Source of the DNA: Candidatus Woesearchaeota archaeon
Lineage (GTDB): Archaea > Nanobdellota > Nanobdellia > Woesearchaeales > JACJVW01
Assembly: GCA_020637435.1 (NCBI GenBank)
Contig: JACJVW010000005.1
Coordinates: forward strand, 1 to 52,472
Length of the DNA stretch: 52,472 nt
Direction of reading: 5' to 3'
The notes under the pieces were generated by a model. It had not been told where the DNA came from and did not search any database. It saw nothing but the letters and a program-made list of their open reading frames with translations. How positions within the stretch are numbered: the stretch's first letter is position 1; each line of letters begins with the position of its first letter. Made by a program: the position numbers and the translations under genes. Shown here piece after piece: positions 1 to 8,648 of the stretch.

Positions 1-2
1 AC

Positions 3-677
3 ATCTTCTTCGCCCGTGACCAGTCCAATGTGGTTGATGACACCTGTGTACTAAGCCGTATGAAGTACGACATCAGAAAACCTGAGGTCAACATCATTAG
101 GCAGGCACTCTACACGCTTGGCTATGAAAAGACATTCCAAGTAACACAAGGTAATCTTGAAGGTGGAGACCTAATGGTGCTTGGTGACGATGTCTACGTC
201 GGTTGGGGTCCGCGTTCAGAATTTGCAGCAATCCATGAAATCCAGCAACGCTTCCCGGACAAGAACGTCTACGGAGTCAAAGCACCGGTCAACGGCGAAT
301 GGCATGATGATATGGAAATCATGCATCTCGACACATTCTTCATGCCGCTTGCAGAAGACATGGCTATCGGTTGCCACGAAGTGCTTGAGAGATGCATAGT
401 CACTGACGCAAACAAAGCAAATCCGCGGACATTCCTCAAGCACCTTGAAAGTCACGGCATGAACACATACGATATACCAAAAGAGGAGCAGCGCAACTAC
501 GCAGCCAATATGGTCCTGGTCCGTCCAGGTTTGGTCGTAGTGCCATCCGGATACAATGCACAGACCAGAAGTCTGCTGCAACGGCATCAGATTGGTGTGG
601 TGGATGCAGATATGCGCTATATAACAAATGCAGTGGGAGCTACCCATTGCATGACACTGCAATTGAAGAAATGGTGA
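3..677 (+). CDS. Arginine deiminase / amidinotransferase-family protein (5' truncated by window edge)
   Basis: The frame is open from base 3, so the gene begins outside the window; about 224 C-terminal codons are visible. An FARDQS-like stretch lies at the very edge, followed by GGDL (about 53 codons in), a HLD motif (genomic ~324-332) and a C-terminal ATHCMTL block carrying the catalytic cysteine. This order is that of the guanidine-modifying superfamily (arginine deiminase, dimethylarginine hydrolase), in which Cys attacks the guanidinium carbon and His and Asp assist. All the key residues in view are intact. The exact substrate (free arginine, a methylated arginine or agmatine) cannot be told. 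A gene of the inositol-phosphatase fold follows after only 6 bp, so the two are probably cotranscribed. The first in-frame start codon inside the window, a GTG at 30, is probably internal. Confidence 0.8.
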   Translation: MFFARDQSNVVDDTCVLSRMKYDIRKPEVNIIRQALYTLGYEKTFQVTQGNLEGGDLMVLGDDVYVGWGPRSEFAAIHEIQQRFPDKNVYGVKAPVNGEWHDDMEIMHLDTFFMPLAEDMAIGCHEVLERCIVTDANKANPRTFLKHLESHGMNTYDIPKEEQRNYAANMVLVRPGLVVVPSGYNAQTRSLLQRHQIGVVDADMRYITNAVGATHCMTLQLKKW

Positions 678-683
678 GAAAAT

Positions 684-1286
684 ATGGAAGAGATGTTAAG
701 TAAAATGCAGGATGCGCTGCTTAACGCATCAAGGGGATTAAAACAGGAACAGGCAATCAAGGGAAGATCGGATGAAGCTATACTTGAACTTGAGCGGCGC
801 CTTACAGAGCAGCTGGCTGATTATCAGTTCGGCATCATCCAGGGAGACGAGACAGACACCTTCGATTCCCTCTATACCTGGCATGTGCAGTCCATGGATA
901 ATAAAGCGGCATATCTTGCCGGCAATCCGGATTGGGCGATGTCCTTAGGTCTAAGCACCTATGGCAATATGCTTGCAAGCGCCGTGTATCTGCCTGAAGA
1001 GGACAAGATGTTCATAGCTGCACAGGGCGGGTCTTCGTTCCTCAACGGAAAGAAACTGCAAAGTGTAAGCAAGAGCACCATCGTAGACCTCATAGGGACG
1101 CAAGCACCACCAGCGAACGGCTTATATGAAGTCACCAATTCATTGACGAGGGGTATATGCAATGTGGCATCGGGCAGTTACGCTTCATGTATAGCAGACA
1201 AAGAAGACCCGGTTGCAGCTCTCATCCTTAAAGGCGTAGGTGGTAAAGAGAAAAAAGAAGGTGAAAAATTTGTGTATGCACTTTGA
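684..1286 (+). CDS. Inositol-monophosphatase-fold protein, catalytically degenerate
   Basis: This 200-aa protein matches the IMPase/FBPase family across its middle: LYTW near residue 63, NPDWAMSLGL near 82, and a run resembling MFIAAQGGSSFLNGKKL near 108. In active enzymes LYTW is followed by DPxDGT, whose two aspartates bind Mg2+. Here the equivalent residues read QSMDNK, so only one Asp remains. The upstream GEE motif reads GDE. The C-terminal third is short compared with the usual 250-270 aa and lacks the WD-containing metal motif. A pseudo-enzyme or a diverged function is therefore likelier than inositol phosphatase activity. It starts 6 bp after the deiminase-family gene, probably in one transcript. 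Confidence 0.65.
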   Translation: MEEMLSKMQDALLNASRGLKQEQAIKGRSDEAILELERRLTEQLADYQFGIIQGDETDTFDSLYTWHVQSMDNKAAYLAGNPDWAMSLGLSTYGNMLASAVYLPEEDKMFIAAQGGSSFLNGKKLQSVSKSTIVDLIGTQAPPANGLYEVTNSLTRGICNVASGSYASCIADKEDPVAALILKGVGGKEKKEGEKFVYAL

Positions 1287-1298
1287 TTTTTTTTAAAT

Positions 1299-1586
1299 TC
1301 AAATGAAAGTAAAGTGCTTCTGTGCCAAATCACCAAGGATCGGTACAGCTTTTTTCTGACCCTGGATAGCATAGATAAGGCCCATGATCCAGAACACCAG
1401 GACAACAATATTTAGGATCCATCCGATGATAGGGATGAAGCCAAGTACCAATCCCACAAGGAAAATCATCAGGTACTGTCTTAGGTGATATCGTACCAGT
1501 GGGTCCTTCTTGGTGTCCAGTATCAATGCTATGACCCATCCTATGATGGTGATATAGCTGATTATTGCTAATGCTTTGTTATCCAT
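1299..1586 (-). CDS. Small three-helix membrane protein, DUF4870/Tic20-like
   Basis: The 95-aa protein opens with MDNKALAIISYITIIGWVI and carries three hydrophobic segments (about residues 5-22, 38-55 and 57-75). A charged KDPLVRYHLRQ segment sits between the first two. This fits DUF4870-type membrane proteins, where a YHxxQ motif precedes the second helix. Its function is unknown. It converges with the IMPase-like gene, only 12 bp away at their 3' ends. Confidence 0.6.
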   Translation of the reverse strand: MDNKALAIISYITIIGWVIALILDTKKDPLVRYHLRQYLMIFLVGLVLGFIPIIGWILNIVVLVFWIMGLIYAIQGQKKAVPILGDLAQKHFTFI

Positions 1587-1740
1587 ATTCTTAACCCCCC
1601 TAATAGATTATAACTATTATAGAATACCATTATTACCTCCGTTCTTTATAAATTTAACCACTATCATAGGCTTAAATGTGCGATTGTGGGAGGCATCACC
1701 AAGCAGAAAGTAGATCACTGTTCGCTTTCAGTAGAGTTTT

Positions 1741-2124
1741 TTACAAGTAATGTTGTGCCCGTAATTGTTCAAGAACATCACGGTAATCAAAAGCCAGAGG
1801 CAGTATAATCGCTTCGTCATAACTGAACCACCCATAGGCTGCCACCTCATACTTATCGATGCTGATATGCCCAGCAAACGTACCAAGATACCTGCTAGTC
1901 ACCCTATCCTTCCAGGTACTATTACAGAAATGGCGAGTCGGGGTAAAGATCAGACCGGTTTCTTCCTTTACTTCTCGTGCCACGGTATCTTCAAGCGCCT
2001 CTCCCTCAATGCTTCTGCCACCTGGGCAAGTCCAGTGTCCCGGATATGCAGAAGTGTAATCAGATCGCTTAGTTAAGAGAATCTTCATACCATCAATTAT
2101 CAGAGCTGAAGCCGCAAGTTGCAT
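1741..2124 (-). CDS. Nudix hydrolase
   Basis: A Nudix box is clear: Gly of CPGGRSIEGE, then the REVKEETGL helix that supplies the Mg2+-binding glutamates of GX5EX7REUXEEXGU. The protein hydrolyses a nucleoside diphosphate linked to some other moiety; the substrate cannot be inferred. I chose the ATG at 2124 (MQLAASALII), which begins exactly at the first strand of the fold. A TTG at 2154 in the same frame would add ten residues and cannot be excluded. The gene stands alone between a membrane protein and a divergent methyltransferase gene. Confidence 0.85.
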   Translation of the reverse strand: MQLAASALIIDGMKILLTKRSDYTSAYPGHWTCPGGRSIEGEALEDTVAREVKEETGLIFTPTRHFCNSTWKDRVTSRYLGTFAGHISIDKYEVAAYGWFSYDEAIILPLAFDYRDVLEQLRAQHYL

Positions 2125-2245
2125 ACCAAACACGCCGGTATCATCATATTTCAACTTTTCTAAAAATTATCCAGTGCACACAGAACAGGCCAAAACTTCT
2201 CCAAAAATCAATACACTTAAGAAACCCTCATCTATCCCCTAAAGT

Positions 2246-3010
2246 ATGACAGGCAGCATCAAACTTAGCACACTTACTCTCGGTCTGGACGCTATCGCAA
2301 AGATTGCCAACTGGCCGGATTATTTCTCTGATTTATTTGACATGACCAGCAAAAAAGAGATTGTCTACAAGACTCGTGAAGGTCAGAAGTTCAACGTCCG
2401 CGCAAAAACAACAGACCGGGGCATCCTTACGACGGTTGTGCTTCAAGACGAATACAAAGTAAATAAGATGCGCCTGCCTAAAGACGCGACGGTCATCGAC
2501 ATCGGTGGACAAATCGGAATTTTCTCAACTTTCGTTGCCCGAAAAGCGGCGAAGGTCTACACCTTTGAACCAACTCCGGAAAACTTCGAGATGATCAAGA
2601 AAAACATCAAGCTCAACAAACTTGAAAACACCATACTGCCGTTCAATCTTGCGGTTGGTGATAAAGTAGGTACACTCAAGATATATCTTTCGCAAAACAA
2701 CACCGGCGGTCATTCCATCTACGGAGATGGCGACTACGTAGAAGTCAAGACTATCCCCCTCAAAGATGTCTTTGAACAGAATAACATCAAGACTTGCGAC
2801 CTGCTGAAGATGGATATTGAAGGCGCTGAGTACATGGTGCTGTACAACCTCCCGGACAAATACTATAAGCGCATCAAACGTATCCGCATGGAAGTCCACA
2901 ACATGGACGACAAAAAGAACAATGACAAGTCGCTTATCGAGTTTCTCAAGAAAAAAGGCTACAACGTCTTTTACCAAGATTACCGGTTATTCGCAAATAG
3001 AATAGAATAA
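2246..3010 (+). CDS. FkbM-family SAM-dependent methyltransferase
   Basis: The 254-aa protein has the FkbM order: a SAM-binding motif VIDIGGQIGIFS near residue 83, the acidic strand end VYTFEPTPENF near 107, and KMDIEGAEY near 189. Members O-methylate sugars, lipids or other small molecules. The N-terminal 70 residues contain no further recognised domain. No glycan or lipid cluster surrounds it, so the acceptor is unknown. The start is the ATG following a short A/C-rich leader. The gene converges with the lipoprotein gene, leaving 5 bp between stops. Confidence 0.8.
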   Translation: MTGSIKLSTLTLGLDAIAKIANWPDYFSDLFDMTSKKEIVYKTREGQKFNVRAKTTDRGILTTVVLQDEYKVNKMRLPKDATVIDIGGQIGIFSTFVARKAAKVYTFEPTPENFEMIKKNIKLNKLENTILPFNLAVGDKVGTLKIYLSQNNTGGHSIYGDGDYVEVKTIPLKDVFEQNNIKTCDLLKMDIEGAEYMVLYNLPDKYYKRIKRIRMEVHNMDDKKNNDKSLIEFLKKKGYNVFYQDYRLFANRIE

Positions 3011-3015
3011 AAAAA

Positions 3016-3786
3016 TTAAGGATACGACGGAATCTGGAAGTTTCCCATATCCATAGGTTCTGATGCTGGAATCTCGAACACGCTGTCAGCTACTTTCTTG
3101 CTGTACGATGTCGCGACAACAGTGGAGTCAGCCTGAGCAGTCTTCGTCTCTATATAAAGCGGAACACCCTCAGCATAGCAGTAATCTACGGTGCCGTCTT
3201 TAGTAGTGATCCTATAGCATTCTGCTTTGGTTCCTGCGACTGTCCGGTCAGCAAGCTTCGTGATGTCGTACTCAGCTGCATTCTCCTTCACCTGTTCAGA
3301 GGCGTCTGCTTCCTGCATCTCCATCTCATTGCACATCCAGCCTCCTGTAGCGTCATTGCATGAAGTGATAATATCTCCAAGCATATATGTCCTGACTGCG
3401 ATACCCTGTGTCTCCACATCGGTGCGCATCTTGGTGCCTTTCATGTACTGCGTCATCTGAGATGTGCTTGTCTTGCCGTCAACGACAGCAGTCACATCAT
3501 ATACAACCATAAACTCAACCTTGGCCGCGAAGATCTCAAGCAGTTCGTTCTTAGCATTGTCAACCTTTGGTTCCTCTTTAGGATCTTCCTTCATCTCTTC
3601 TTTAGGAGTCTCTTCCATAGGTTCTTCCTTCATCTCTTCCTGGGGAGTATCTTCCTTCATCTTTTCTTTTGGAGGGTCTGCCTTAGGCTCTTCTTCCGTG
3701 GTCTGTTCAGGAGCATTTGCCTCAGGGGCTTCAGTACAGCCGATAGCAAGCAAAAGCACCAATAGTGCGAGTATTCCTTTCATCAT
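3016..3786 (-). CDS. Lipobox lipoprotein with acidic/basic repeat linker
   Basis: The protein begins MMKGILALLVLLLAIGC, a short signal with a bacterial-type lipobox (LAIGC), so the mature protein should be lipid-anchored at Cys. Next comes a low-complexity linker of about 60 residues built from imperfect EEMKEEP/KEEPKED units, then a globular C-terminal region (roughly residues 80-255). That region contains four cysteines and begins with a strand-rich stretch resembling LolA/LppX-like or DUF4412-like domains. I start at 3786 because AGGTGAT lies 4 nt upstream; the longer frame to 3813 lacks such a site. An Lgt homologue is encoded at 43667, which makes diacylglyceryl modification plausible. 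The globular domain's function is unknown. Confidence 0.75.
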   Translation of the reverse strand: MMKGILALLVLLLAIGCTEAPEANAPEQTTEEEPKADPPKEKMKEDTPQEEMKEEPMEETPKEEMKEDPKEEPKVDNAKNELLEIFAAKVEFMVVYDVTAVVDGKTSTSQMTQYMKGTKMRTDVETQGIAVRTYMLGDIITSCNDATGGWMCNEMEMQEADASEQVKENAAEYDITKLADRTVAGTKAECYRITTKDGTVDYCYAEGVPLYIETKTAQADSTVVATSYSKKVADSVFEIPASEPMDMGNFQIPSYP

Positions 3787-3905
3787 AATATCACCTTTAA
3801 CCCCTTTGCTCAATTATCCTATAAAAAACTAATTGTTTAGACCAACTGTCTTGCTCCATACAGGTTGTCCATATATTTATATATCCATAGAACCCATAAG
3901 CACGT

Positions 3906-4640
3906 ATGGTCAAGCTCGCAATTATCGGTGGTCGCATCCTTGATGCGCAGCAGATGCTGCCTGATGCAAAGGAGGTCTATGTCGAGACTCCTTATGGAAG
4001 GACAAGCAGCGGTCTGCTCGAAGGTAAGTTCAACGATGTCGACATCGTCATCCTGTACCGCCACGGAAAAGAAGACATCCTCCCGCCAAGTCAGATAAAT
4101 TACCAGGCTAACATCTTCGCACTCCAGCACATAGGATGCACGCATATCATAGCGATTAACAGTGTTGGAAGCTTGACCGAAGAGCTTGTACGAGGCCAGG
4201 TGATAGTACCAAACCAATTCATTGACTTCACCCGTGATCGCAAGACAACATTCCATGATACTTTTCAGCCCAATATGCCCGTCCATACGAAGATGCTGGA
4301 TCCATTCTCACACTTGCTTAGAGAGCTGATCTCATCAAGCGCTGAACTGCAAGATATCAAAGTCGAAGCCCAGGGAACAATAGTCACCGTCGAGGGTCCG
4401 AGATTCTCCACTAAGGCAGAGGTAAAGATGTTCACCACTTGGGGTGCTCATGTCATCGATATGGTCAGCGCAACAGAATGCATCCTTGCAAAAGAGGCTC
4501 GCATCCCGTACGCAGTGCTGGGAGTCATCACCAACTACGACACGCTTGATGACCCTGCTCTGACCAAAGACATAGTCTCCACTGAGATGCAGGATGAAGT
4601 CACTAAAATAATCCATGAACTTATTCCCAGACTGGAATGA
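3906..4640 (+). CDS. mtnP: MTAP/PNP-type nucleoside phosphorylase (probable methylthioadenosine or methylthioinosine phosphorylase)
   Basis: Motifs of the phosphorylase superfamily run in order: an N-terminal LAIIGGRIL, RHGKED with PPSQINYQANI (phosphate and ribose binding), INSVGSL, VTVEGPRFSTKAE, WGAHVIDM and TNYD at the base-binding loop. The TNYD ending fits methylthioadenosine or methylthioinosine/6-oxopurine enzymes rather than classical PNPs. It would split a 5'-thio-nucleoside with phosphate for purine and methionine salvage. At 244 aa it is slightly shorter than typical MTAP (~260-280). A TATA-like ATTTATATAT lies near 3873-3882, consistent with a nearly leaderless transcript starting at the ATG. 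Confidence 0.8.
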   Translation: MVKLAIIGGRILDAQQMLPDAKEVYVETPYGRTSSGLLEGKFNDVDIVILYRHGKEDILPPSQINYQANIFALQHIGCTHIIAINSVGSLTEELVRGQVIVPNQFIDFTRDRKTTFHDTFQPNMPVHTKMLDPFSHLLRELISSSAELQDIKVEAQGTIVTVEGPRFSTKAEVKMFTTWGAHVIDMVSATECILAKEARIPYAVLGVITNYDTLDDPALTKDIVSTEMQDEVTKIIHELIPRLE

Positions 4641-5129
4641 TTATTGTTCTCCAAATGTAAAAGAAAGCGTATTGTACTCCTTGGTGTCGTACACACAGAC
4701 TCCTTCTTCATGCCATAGCACAAATTCAGAGATACCTGCATCAAGCGCCATCTTGCTGCAGATAGTACAGTACGGCTGACCAGCCCTTGAAGACTTACCT
4801 TCATTATCAAGTCTAATAAAATACAGTCTTGAACCTGGTACTTTGTCAGGATTTCGTCGTAGCGCATCCATAATAGCTCGCTGTTCAGCATGTATACAGC
4901 AGGTTTTATCAGTTACTTTCTTGTGGTAAGAATCCTTAGCATGAGCACATCTTCTTTGCCCCTCCTCATCATATGGAGGGCTATTGTATCCAAAACCAAT
5001 AGTCTCCCCTGAACTGACGATAAGTGAACCGCATTTCGACCGCTCACAGCTCGCATCTTGAGCGACTTTTGAAGCCTGAGCAATATGCACTAGGGCCTTT
5101 TGTTCTTCCTCACCGGACAAATATCTCAT
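4641..5129 (-). CDS. Cytidine/deoxycytidylate deaminase-family zinc enzyme
   Basis: The CHAEQRAI segment provides the His and catalytic Glu of the HAE motif. PYCTICSK supplies the two zinc cysteines, with Tyr in place of the usual Pro-Cys first position. An additional CAH and CC near the HAE motif resemble dCMP deaminases with a second zinc site. It likely deaminates a cytosine nucleotide, which would fit the nearby pyrimidine gene, but tRNA or drug deaminases share this fold. A TATA-like TTTATATC lies about 25-30 bp upstream of the ATG. The gene converges with mtnP, the two stop codons abutting. Confidence 0.75.
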   Translation of the reverse strand: MRYLSGEEEQKALVHIAQASKVAQDASCERSKCGSLIVSSGETIGFGYNSPPYDEEGQRRCAHAKDSYHKKVTDKTCCIHAEQRAIMDALRRNPDKVPGSRLYFIRLDNEGKSSRAGQPYCTICSKMALDAGISEFVLWHEEGVCVYDTKEYNTLSFTFGEQ

Positions 5130-5229
5130 CTGCTGGGGAATAGAGCAGATCAGATATAAACTTTCTTACACCAAAGCATGCTGGAACGATAGAATAATAA
5201 ACAACCTCACCTAACTCCTTATCCTGGAA

Positions 5230-6693
5230 ATGGACATCATATCGATCGAGGACTTATCCAGGGAATTTATTCTTAAGATCTGCAAGCGAGCTTCGCAGAT
5301 AGACGAAGCGGAACAGCGAAAAGAAAGGTACAATCTACGCACCAAACACCCAAGAAAACTTGCCACGCTATTCTTCGAACCTTCTACGCGCACACAGCAA
5401 AGCTTCAAAGCTGCTATCACCGAACTTGGCGGCCTTCATGAGGGATTCTCTGGGACAGATACGACATCCGTCTCAAAAAAAGAGTCAATACGTGACACGA
5501 TCAAGATGTTCGAGGCGTTCCATTTTGATGCCATCGTCATGCGCCACAAGAAAGATGGCTCCGTCCAGTGGGCGGCAGATGTAGCTAAAGTACCTGTCAT
5601 CAACGGCGGTGACGGAGAAAATGAGCATCCCACGCAGGCATTGCTGGACCTCTATACTATCTACAAACAGAACAAAGGGAGTCTTGACAATGTCCACATC
5701 GGTCTTGGCGGCGATCTCGCGCATGGCAGGACCGTACATTCTTTATCGCTTGCGCTTTCAAAGTTTAAGGAAACGACCATCTATTGGTCGACAGAGTACG
5801 AACTAGGTATGCCTGAATACCTCATCAAAAAACTGCAGAGCCTTGGCACCAAAGTCATACGAAAGCCAAGCGTAGCTGAAGTCATGAAGCATGTAAGCGT
5901 CTACTATATGACACGTCCGCAGCTTGAACGCATGCAAGGTCTACTTGTCGATAAGATTCCTGCGCTCATCGAGAAATACCGCATCGACATGAAGAAGATT
6001 GAAGACCTCAACGGAGTAATACTCCATCCGCTTCCTGTCAACTCTGAGCTTGCTGAGATAGAGCCAGATGTTTTTTTCTCAAAGAAACAGGGATTTTACG
6101 GTCAGGCTGAGAATGGTGTTTTCGTGCGTAAAGCATTGCTCTACACCTTGCTTGACGAAACACCGCACACAAGTTTCGATCCGCATCTCTCAGAGAATCT
6201 GCATACCGGGAATAACCGTCTGCAGAGAAATCCTGGAAATCACAAGACCAATATGGTCGTTGATACCATCGACAATGGCCTGGTCATCGATCATCTTAAG
6301 AAAGGAAAAGAGCTCTTCGTCGCCGATGCTTTACAGTTGGTGCACAAAGGTTATGACCGTGTGCTTGCGTCCATCAGTACAAAGAAGACTGCATTTCTCA
6401 AGACCAACCTTCCTGACATCTCTGAGCGTGAGATAAGACAGGTATGCCTCATCTCTCCTGAACCGACCATCAGCATCATCAGGGATGGGAAAGTTATCGA
6501 CAAATACGTACCTCTTGTCTGCGACAATCCAAACTGTATCACCAGGGATGTTTTCGAAGATATCCCTGCAAAGTTCTATGATGATCACGGATCTATTTGT
6601 TGCAGATATTGCAAGCACCCCTACACGATCAGATCGCACAAAGTCTCACGGGATGACCAAGAACGCTATATAAAGACACTCCCTGAGCACTAA
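5230..6693 (+). CDS. pyrB: Aspartate carbamoyltransferase, catalytic and regulatory chains fused (PyrB-PyrI)
   Basis: Residues 1 to about 308 are the catalytic chain: PSTRT (51-55) and the SKKES loop (82-86) bind carbamoyl phosphate. HPTQ (133-136), MTRP (227-230) and HPLP (266-269) complete the active site. Residues about 335-487 are a regulatory chain, with an allosteric domain followed by zinc ligands Cys431, Cys436, Cys458 and Cys461. A linker of about 25 residues joins them without any stop. The enzyme makes N-carbamoyl-aspartate, the committed step of pyrimidine synthesis, and the fused regulatory half implies nucleotide control. Most archaea keep PyrB and PyrI separate; fusions are known from a few bacteria. 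No other pyr gene is adjacent. Confidence 0.92.
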   Translation: MDIISIEDLSREFILKICKRASQIDEAEQRKERYNLRTKHPRKLATLFFEPSTRTQQSFKAAITELGGLHEGFSGTDTTSVSKKESIRDTIKMFEAFHFDAIVMRHKKDGSVQWAADVAKVPVINGGDGENEHPTQALLDLYTIYKQNKGSLDNVHIGLGGDLAHGRTVHSLSLALSKFKETTIYWSTEYELGMPEYLIKKLQSLGTKVIRKPSVAEVMKHVSVYYMTRPQLERMQGLLVDKIPALIEKYRIDMKKIEDLNGVILHPLPVNSELAEIEPDVFFSKKQGFYGQAENGVFVRKALLYTLLDETPHTSFDPHLSENLHTGNNRLQRNPGNHKTNMVVDTIDNGLVIDHLKKGKELFVADALQLVHKGYDRVLASISTKKTAFLKTNLPDISEREIRQVCLISPEPTISIIRDGKVIDKYVPLVCDNPNCITRDVFEDIPAKFYDDHGSICCRYCKHPYTIRSHKVSRDDQERYIKTLPEH

Positions 6694-6725
6694 GTTTATA
6701 AAAAGAAAATCACCCCTTATAAGTG

Positions 6726-8480
6726 ATGAAATACTCTGGGATAGTTCAGAAAGGAGCATTGGAAGTTCTGGTTGAAGAGCAGGCCAAGCAGGATCTGCAG
6801 GATAGATATGCGGTAAAGAGCCTGATAAAGAATGCAGGAATCTTGCTCGGCGTCCCTACAGCTCTGGCTGCGCTTGGTGGACTGGCTGACGGACCTCAGG
6901 GAGTGCGCGAAGCCCTTGAACAGATCTCGCTATCCATCCTTCCGTACAATGCGACAGCTATCGCCGGTCTTCACTGGTTGGAGACCAGGCCTGCTACCCG
7001 CACGCTTAACGCCCTTGTGGTGAAATATCGAAGCCTCATACCTGAGCGATTGAACAAATTAGAACAGGGAGAATATTCCACGCCCACCTTTCTCATGGAT
7101 TTTGCGCTGGGCACCAGTGTCTATTATGCGGTGGCCAATCTGGCAGAATATGCCACTGGCATTGATTTTGCAGACTTGTTCATCGGGTTCATAGGTGGTG
7201 CGACCATGGTGGCTCGCACGCAGTCAGATATCGCGACTACGAGAAGGTGGCAGAACAGGCTTGAAGCTATTCCGCTCACTAGGCCAGATGCGGTCAAGAC
7301 CAAATTCGGTGATTTCATGACCTCTGAGCGTCTGGAATCTATGACCAACCGATTGCTTCTCGAAGCAGACACTAATAGATTGCACGAACAGCATGTGTAC
7401 GATAAGCTTGGTGTTTATCCCAACGTCCTCGCCTATGCAGATATCGACTCAGAGGGGCTGTTTCCGGTCTTCAGGTTCGCTATCGAGCCTGGAGAGGCCA
7501 ACCTGGTCAAACTCGCAAGGTTGGCAGAACGTATCGCTCCTGATTCAACAGTCTATCCTGTCTATAGCCCCATCGACCTTGATGTGATGCTCTCCTCTCC
7601 GATAACTGCGTTGACTGCTGCTGAGTTTCAGGGTATCCGCGGTGATGATCATATCTTTACCATCAATTTTCAAAGAGCTGCAGATAGCGACCGTTTCGAG
7701 ATCAATATGTTTGATATAAGTAGCCTATCAGTCGTGATCGAAGCATATGAACTGCTTACCGGACACAGATTAAGAGAATCTGACTTTGATGAGCATATGC
7801 AAAAGAAGCGGACCAGATTTGTCTATCCGTTGGCTAAACATCGCTCTGAAGACTATTACTATAATGAGCCAGAGGTTTTTGACCCGGTCACGATACCACC
7901 GGATATGATGCAGATAGCGGCCGCTTACTATCAGGCTACATGCTTCGATAAATCTGGGTTCTACACCTTCTCCATTCCGCCCATCACATATCAGGTGCAA
8001 TCAAGTGCGCATAAACCGGGAATTCTCGAGTTTCACCAGACCAGAAAGGCAAAAAAACTGGGCCAGAAATATGCAGATACTTATGCGATAGCGAACTTGC
8101 CTATCTCGAAGGATAATATTCTTGGTATTGTCAACTTCCTCTACATGGACATGGTTCCTACGGTCGAGTTCAAGACCATGGGACTCAGCTCAGAAGGTCT
8201 TGAAGGTCTAGTGGACGGAACATCGCTAAGCGAAGTATTGACACAAGTGACCATCAATAACGTTTCCATGGGATATGTGCAGATAGACCTATCACCTGAA
8301 TATATGACTGTGAAATCTCCAGATAAGATAGGACCCATGCGCTCGGATGATTTTTGGCAGCTATACCAGTCTGCGAATGTGAGGGTGCATCAATCCGGTG
8401 GCTATCCCTTCAATACTCTGCCTTGGGCTACTGCGATGATAGGACGCATAAGCAAAGCCATCGAGCTAAGTCGCTATTGA
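6726..8480 (+). CDS. Large orphan protein with N-terminal membrane segments
   Basis: I do not recognise this 584-aa protein. Residues about 37-60 (GILLGVPTALAALGGL) and roughly 130-165 are hydrophobic enough to be membrane segments or buried helices. The remaining ~400 residues are soluble and mixed alpha/beta with no motif I know. ATG at 6726 is preferred over the GTG one codon earlier, because TTTATAAAA at 6695-6702 is then about 27 bp upstream, as for other leaderless genes here. It follows pyrB by 32 bp but has its own promoter. A structured element on the opposite strand lies just beyond its stop codon. Confidence 0.6.
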   Translation: MKYSGIVQKGALEVLVEEQAKQDLQDRYAVKSLIKNAGILLGVPTALAALGGLADGPQGVREALEQISLSILPYNATAIAGLHWLETRPATRTLNALVVKYRSLIPERLNKLEQGEYSTPTFLMDFALGTSVYYAVANLAEYATGIDFADLFIGFIGGATMVARTQSDIATTRRWQNRLEAIPLTRPDAVKTKFGDFMTSERLESMTNRLLLEADTNRLHEQHVYDKLGVYPNVLAYADIDSEGLFPVFRFAIEPGEANLVKLARLAERIAPDSTVYPVYSPIDLDVMLSSPITALTAAEFQGIRGDDHIFTINFQRAADSDRFEINMFDISSLSVVIEAYELLTGHRLRESDFDEHMQKKRTRFVYPLAKHRSEDYYYNEPEVFDPVTIPPDMMQIAAAYYQATCFDKSGFYTFSIPPITYQVQSSAHKPGILEFHQTRKAKKLGQKYADTYAIANLPISKDNILGIVNFLYMDMVPTVEFKTMGLSSEGLEGLVDGTSLSEVLTQVTINNVSMGYVQIDLSPEYMTVKSPDKIGPMRSDDFWQLYQSANVRVHQSGGYPFNTLPWATAMIGRISKAIELSRY

Positions 8481-8600
8481 AGATCGAGATATGTAAACCC
8501 TGCTCCATTTTATGAGCGACTTTTATCTCCCGCCATGTTCTACTCCTATTTTGTCGCTCTGAAAACTTCATTCCGTACATTTTCGCGGCATATGCACAAC
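8481..8600 (-). ncRNA. Structured-element candidate, locus A of a recurring hairpin family
   Basis: Read on the minus strand, ATGTACGGAATGAAG (8580-8566) is followed directly by an inner stem. The left arm is 8565-8553 and the right arm 8520-8508; TTTT..GAGCGAC pairs with GTCGCTC..AAAA over 11 of 13 positions, around a 32-nt loop. The ATG plus 12-nt segment matches the array at 51575 in 14 of 15 positions, and the same architecture occurs at 13403. An outer stem is weak here (ATATG near 8588 with CATAT near 8494). No minus-strand promoter is obvious, so transcription is unproven. Calling it an RNA is inference. Confidence 0.4.
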
Positions 8601-8609
8601 ATATATAAA
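8601..8609 (+). promoter_or_regulatory. TATA box of the ferredoxin-korAB operon
   Basis: ATATATAAA lies 40 bp before the ferredoxin ATG. With initiation about 25 bp downstream this leaves a short leader that still contains GGAGGG at 8635-8640, eight bases before the ATG, so this operon combines a TATA promoter with a strong ribosome site. Confidence 0.65.
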
Positions 8610-8648
8610 CAGTCCCCCCTGCCCTGATGGTATTGGAGGGTAAAACCT

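Noticed and set aside
216..662. Long minus-strand open frame under the deiminase-family gene
   Set aside because: It mirrors the conserved plus-strand protein and has no recognisable motif; a shadow frame.
5725..5745. TGTACGG-like string on the minus strand resembling the hairpin core
   Set aside because: It lies inside the pyrB coding region in a conserved active-site segment, with no flanking stem; a chance match.
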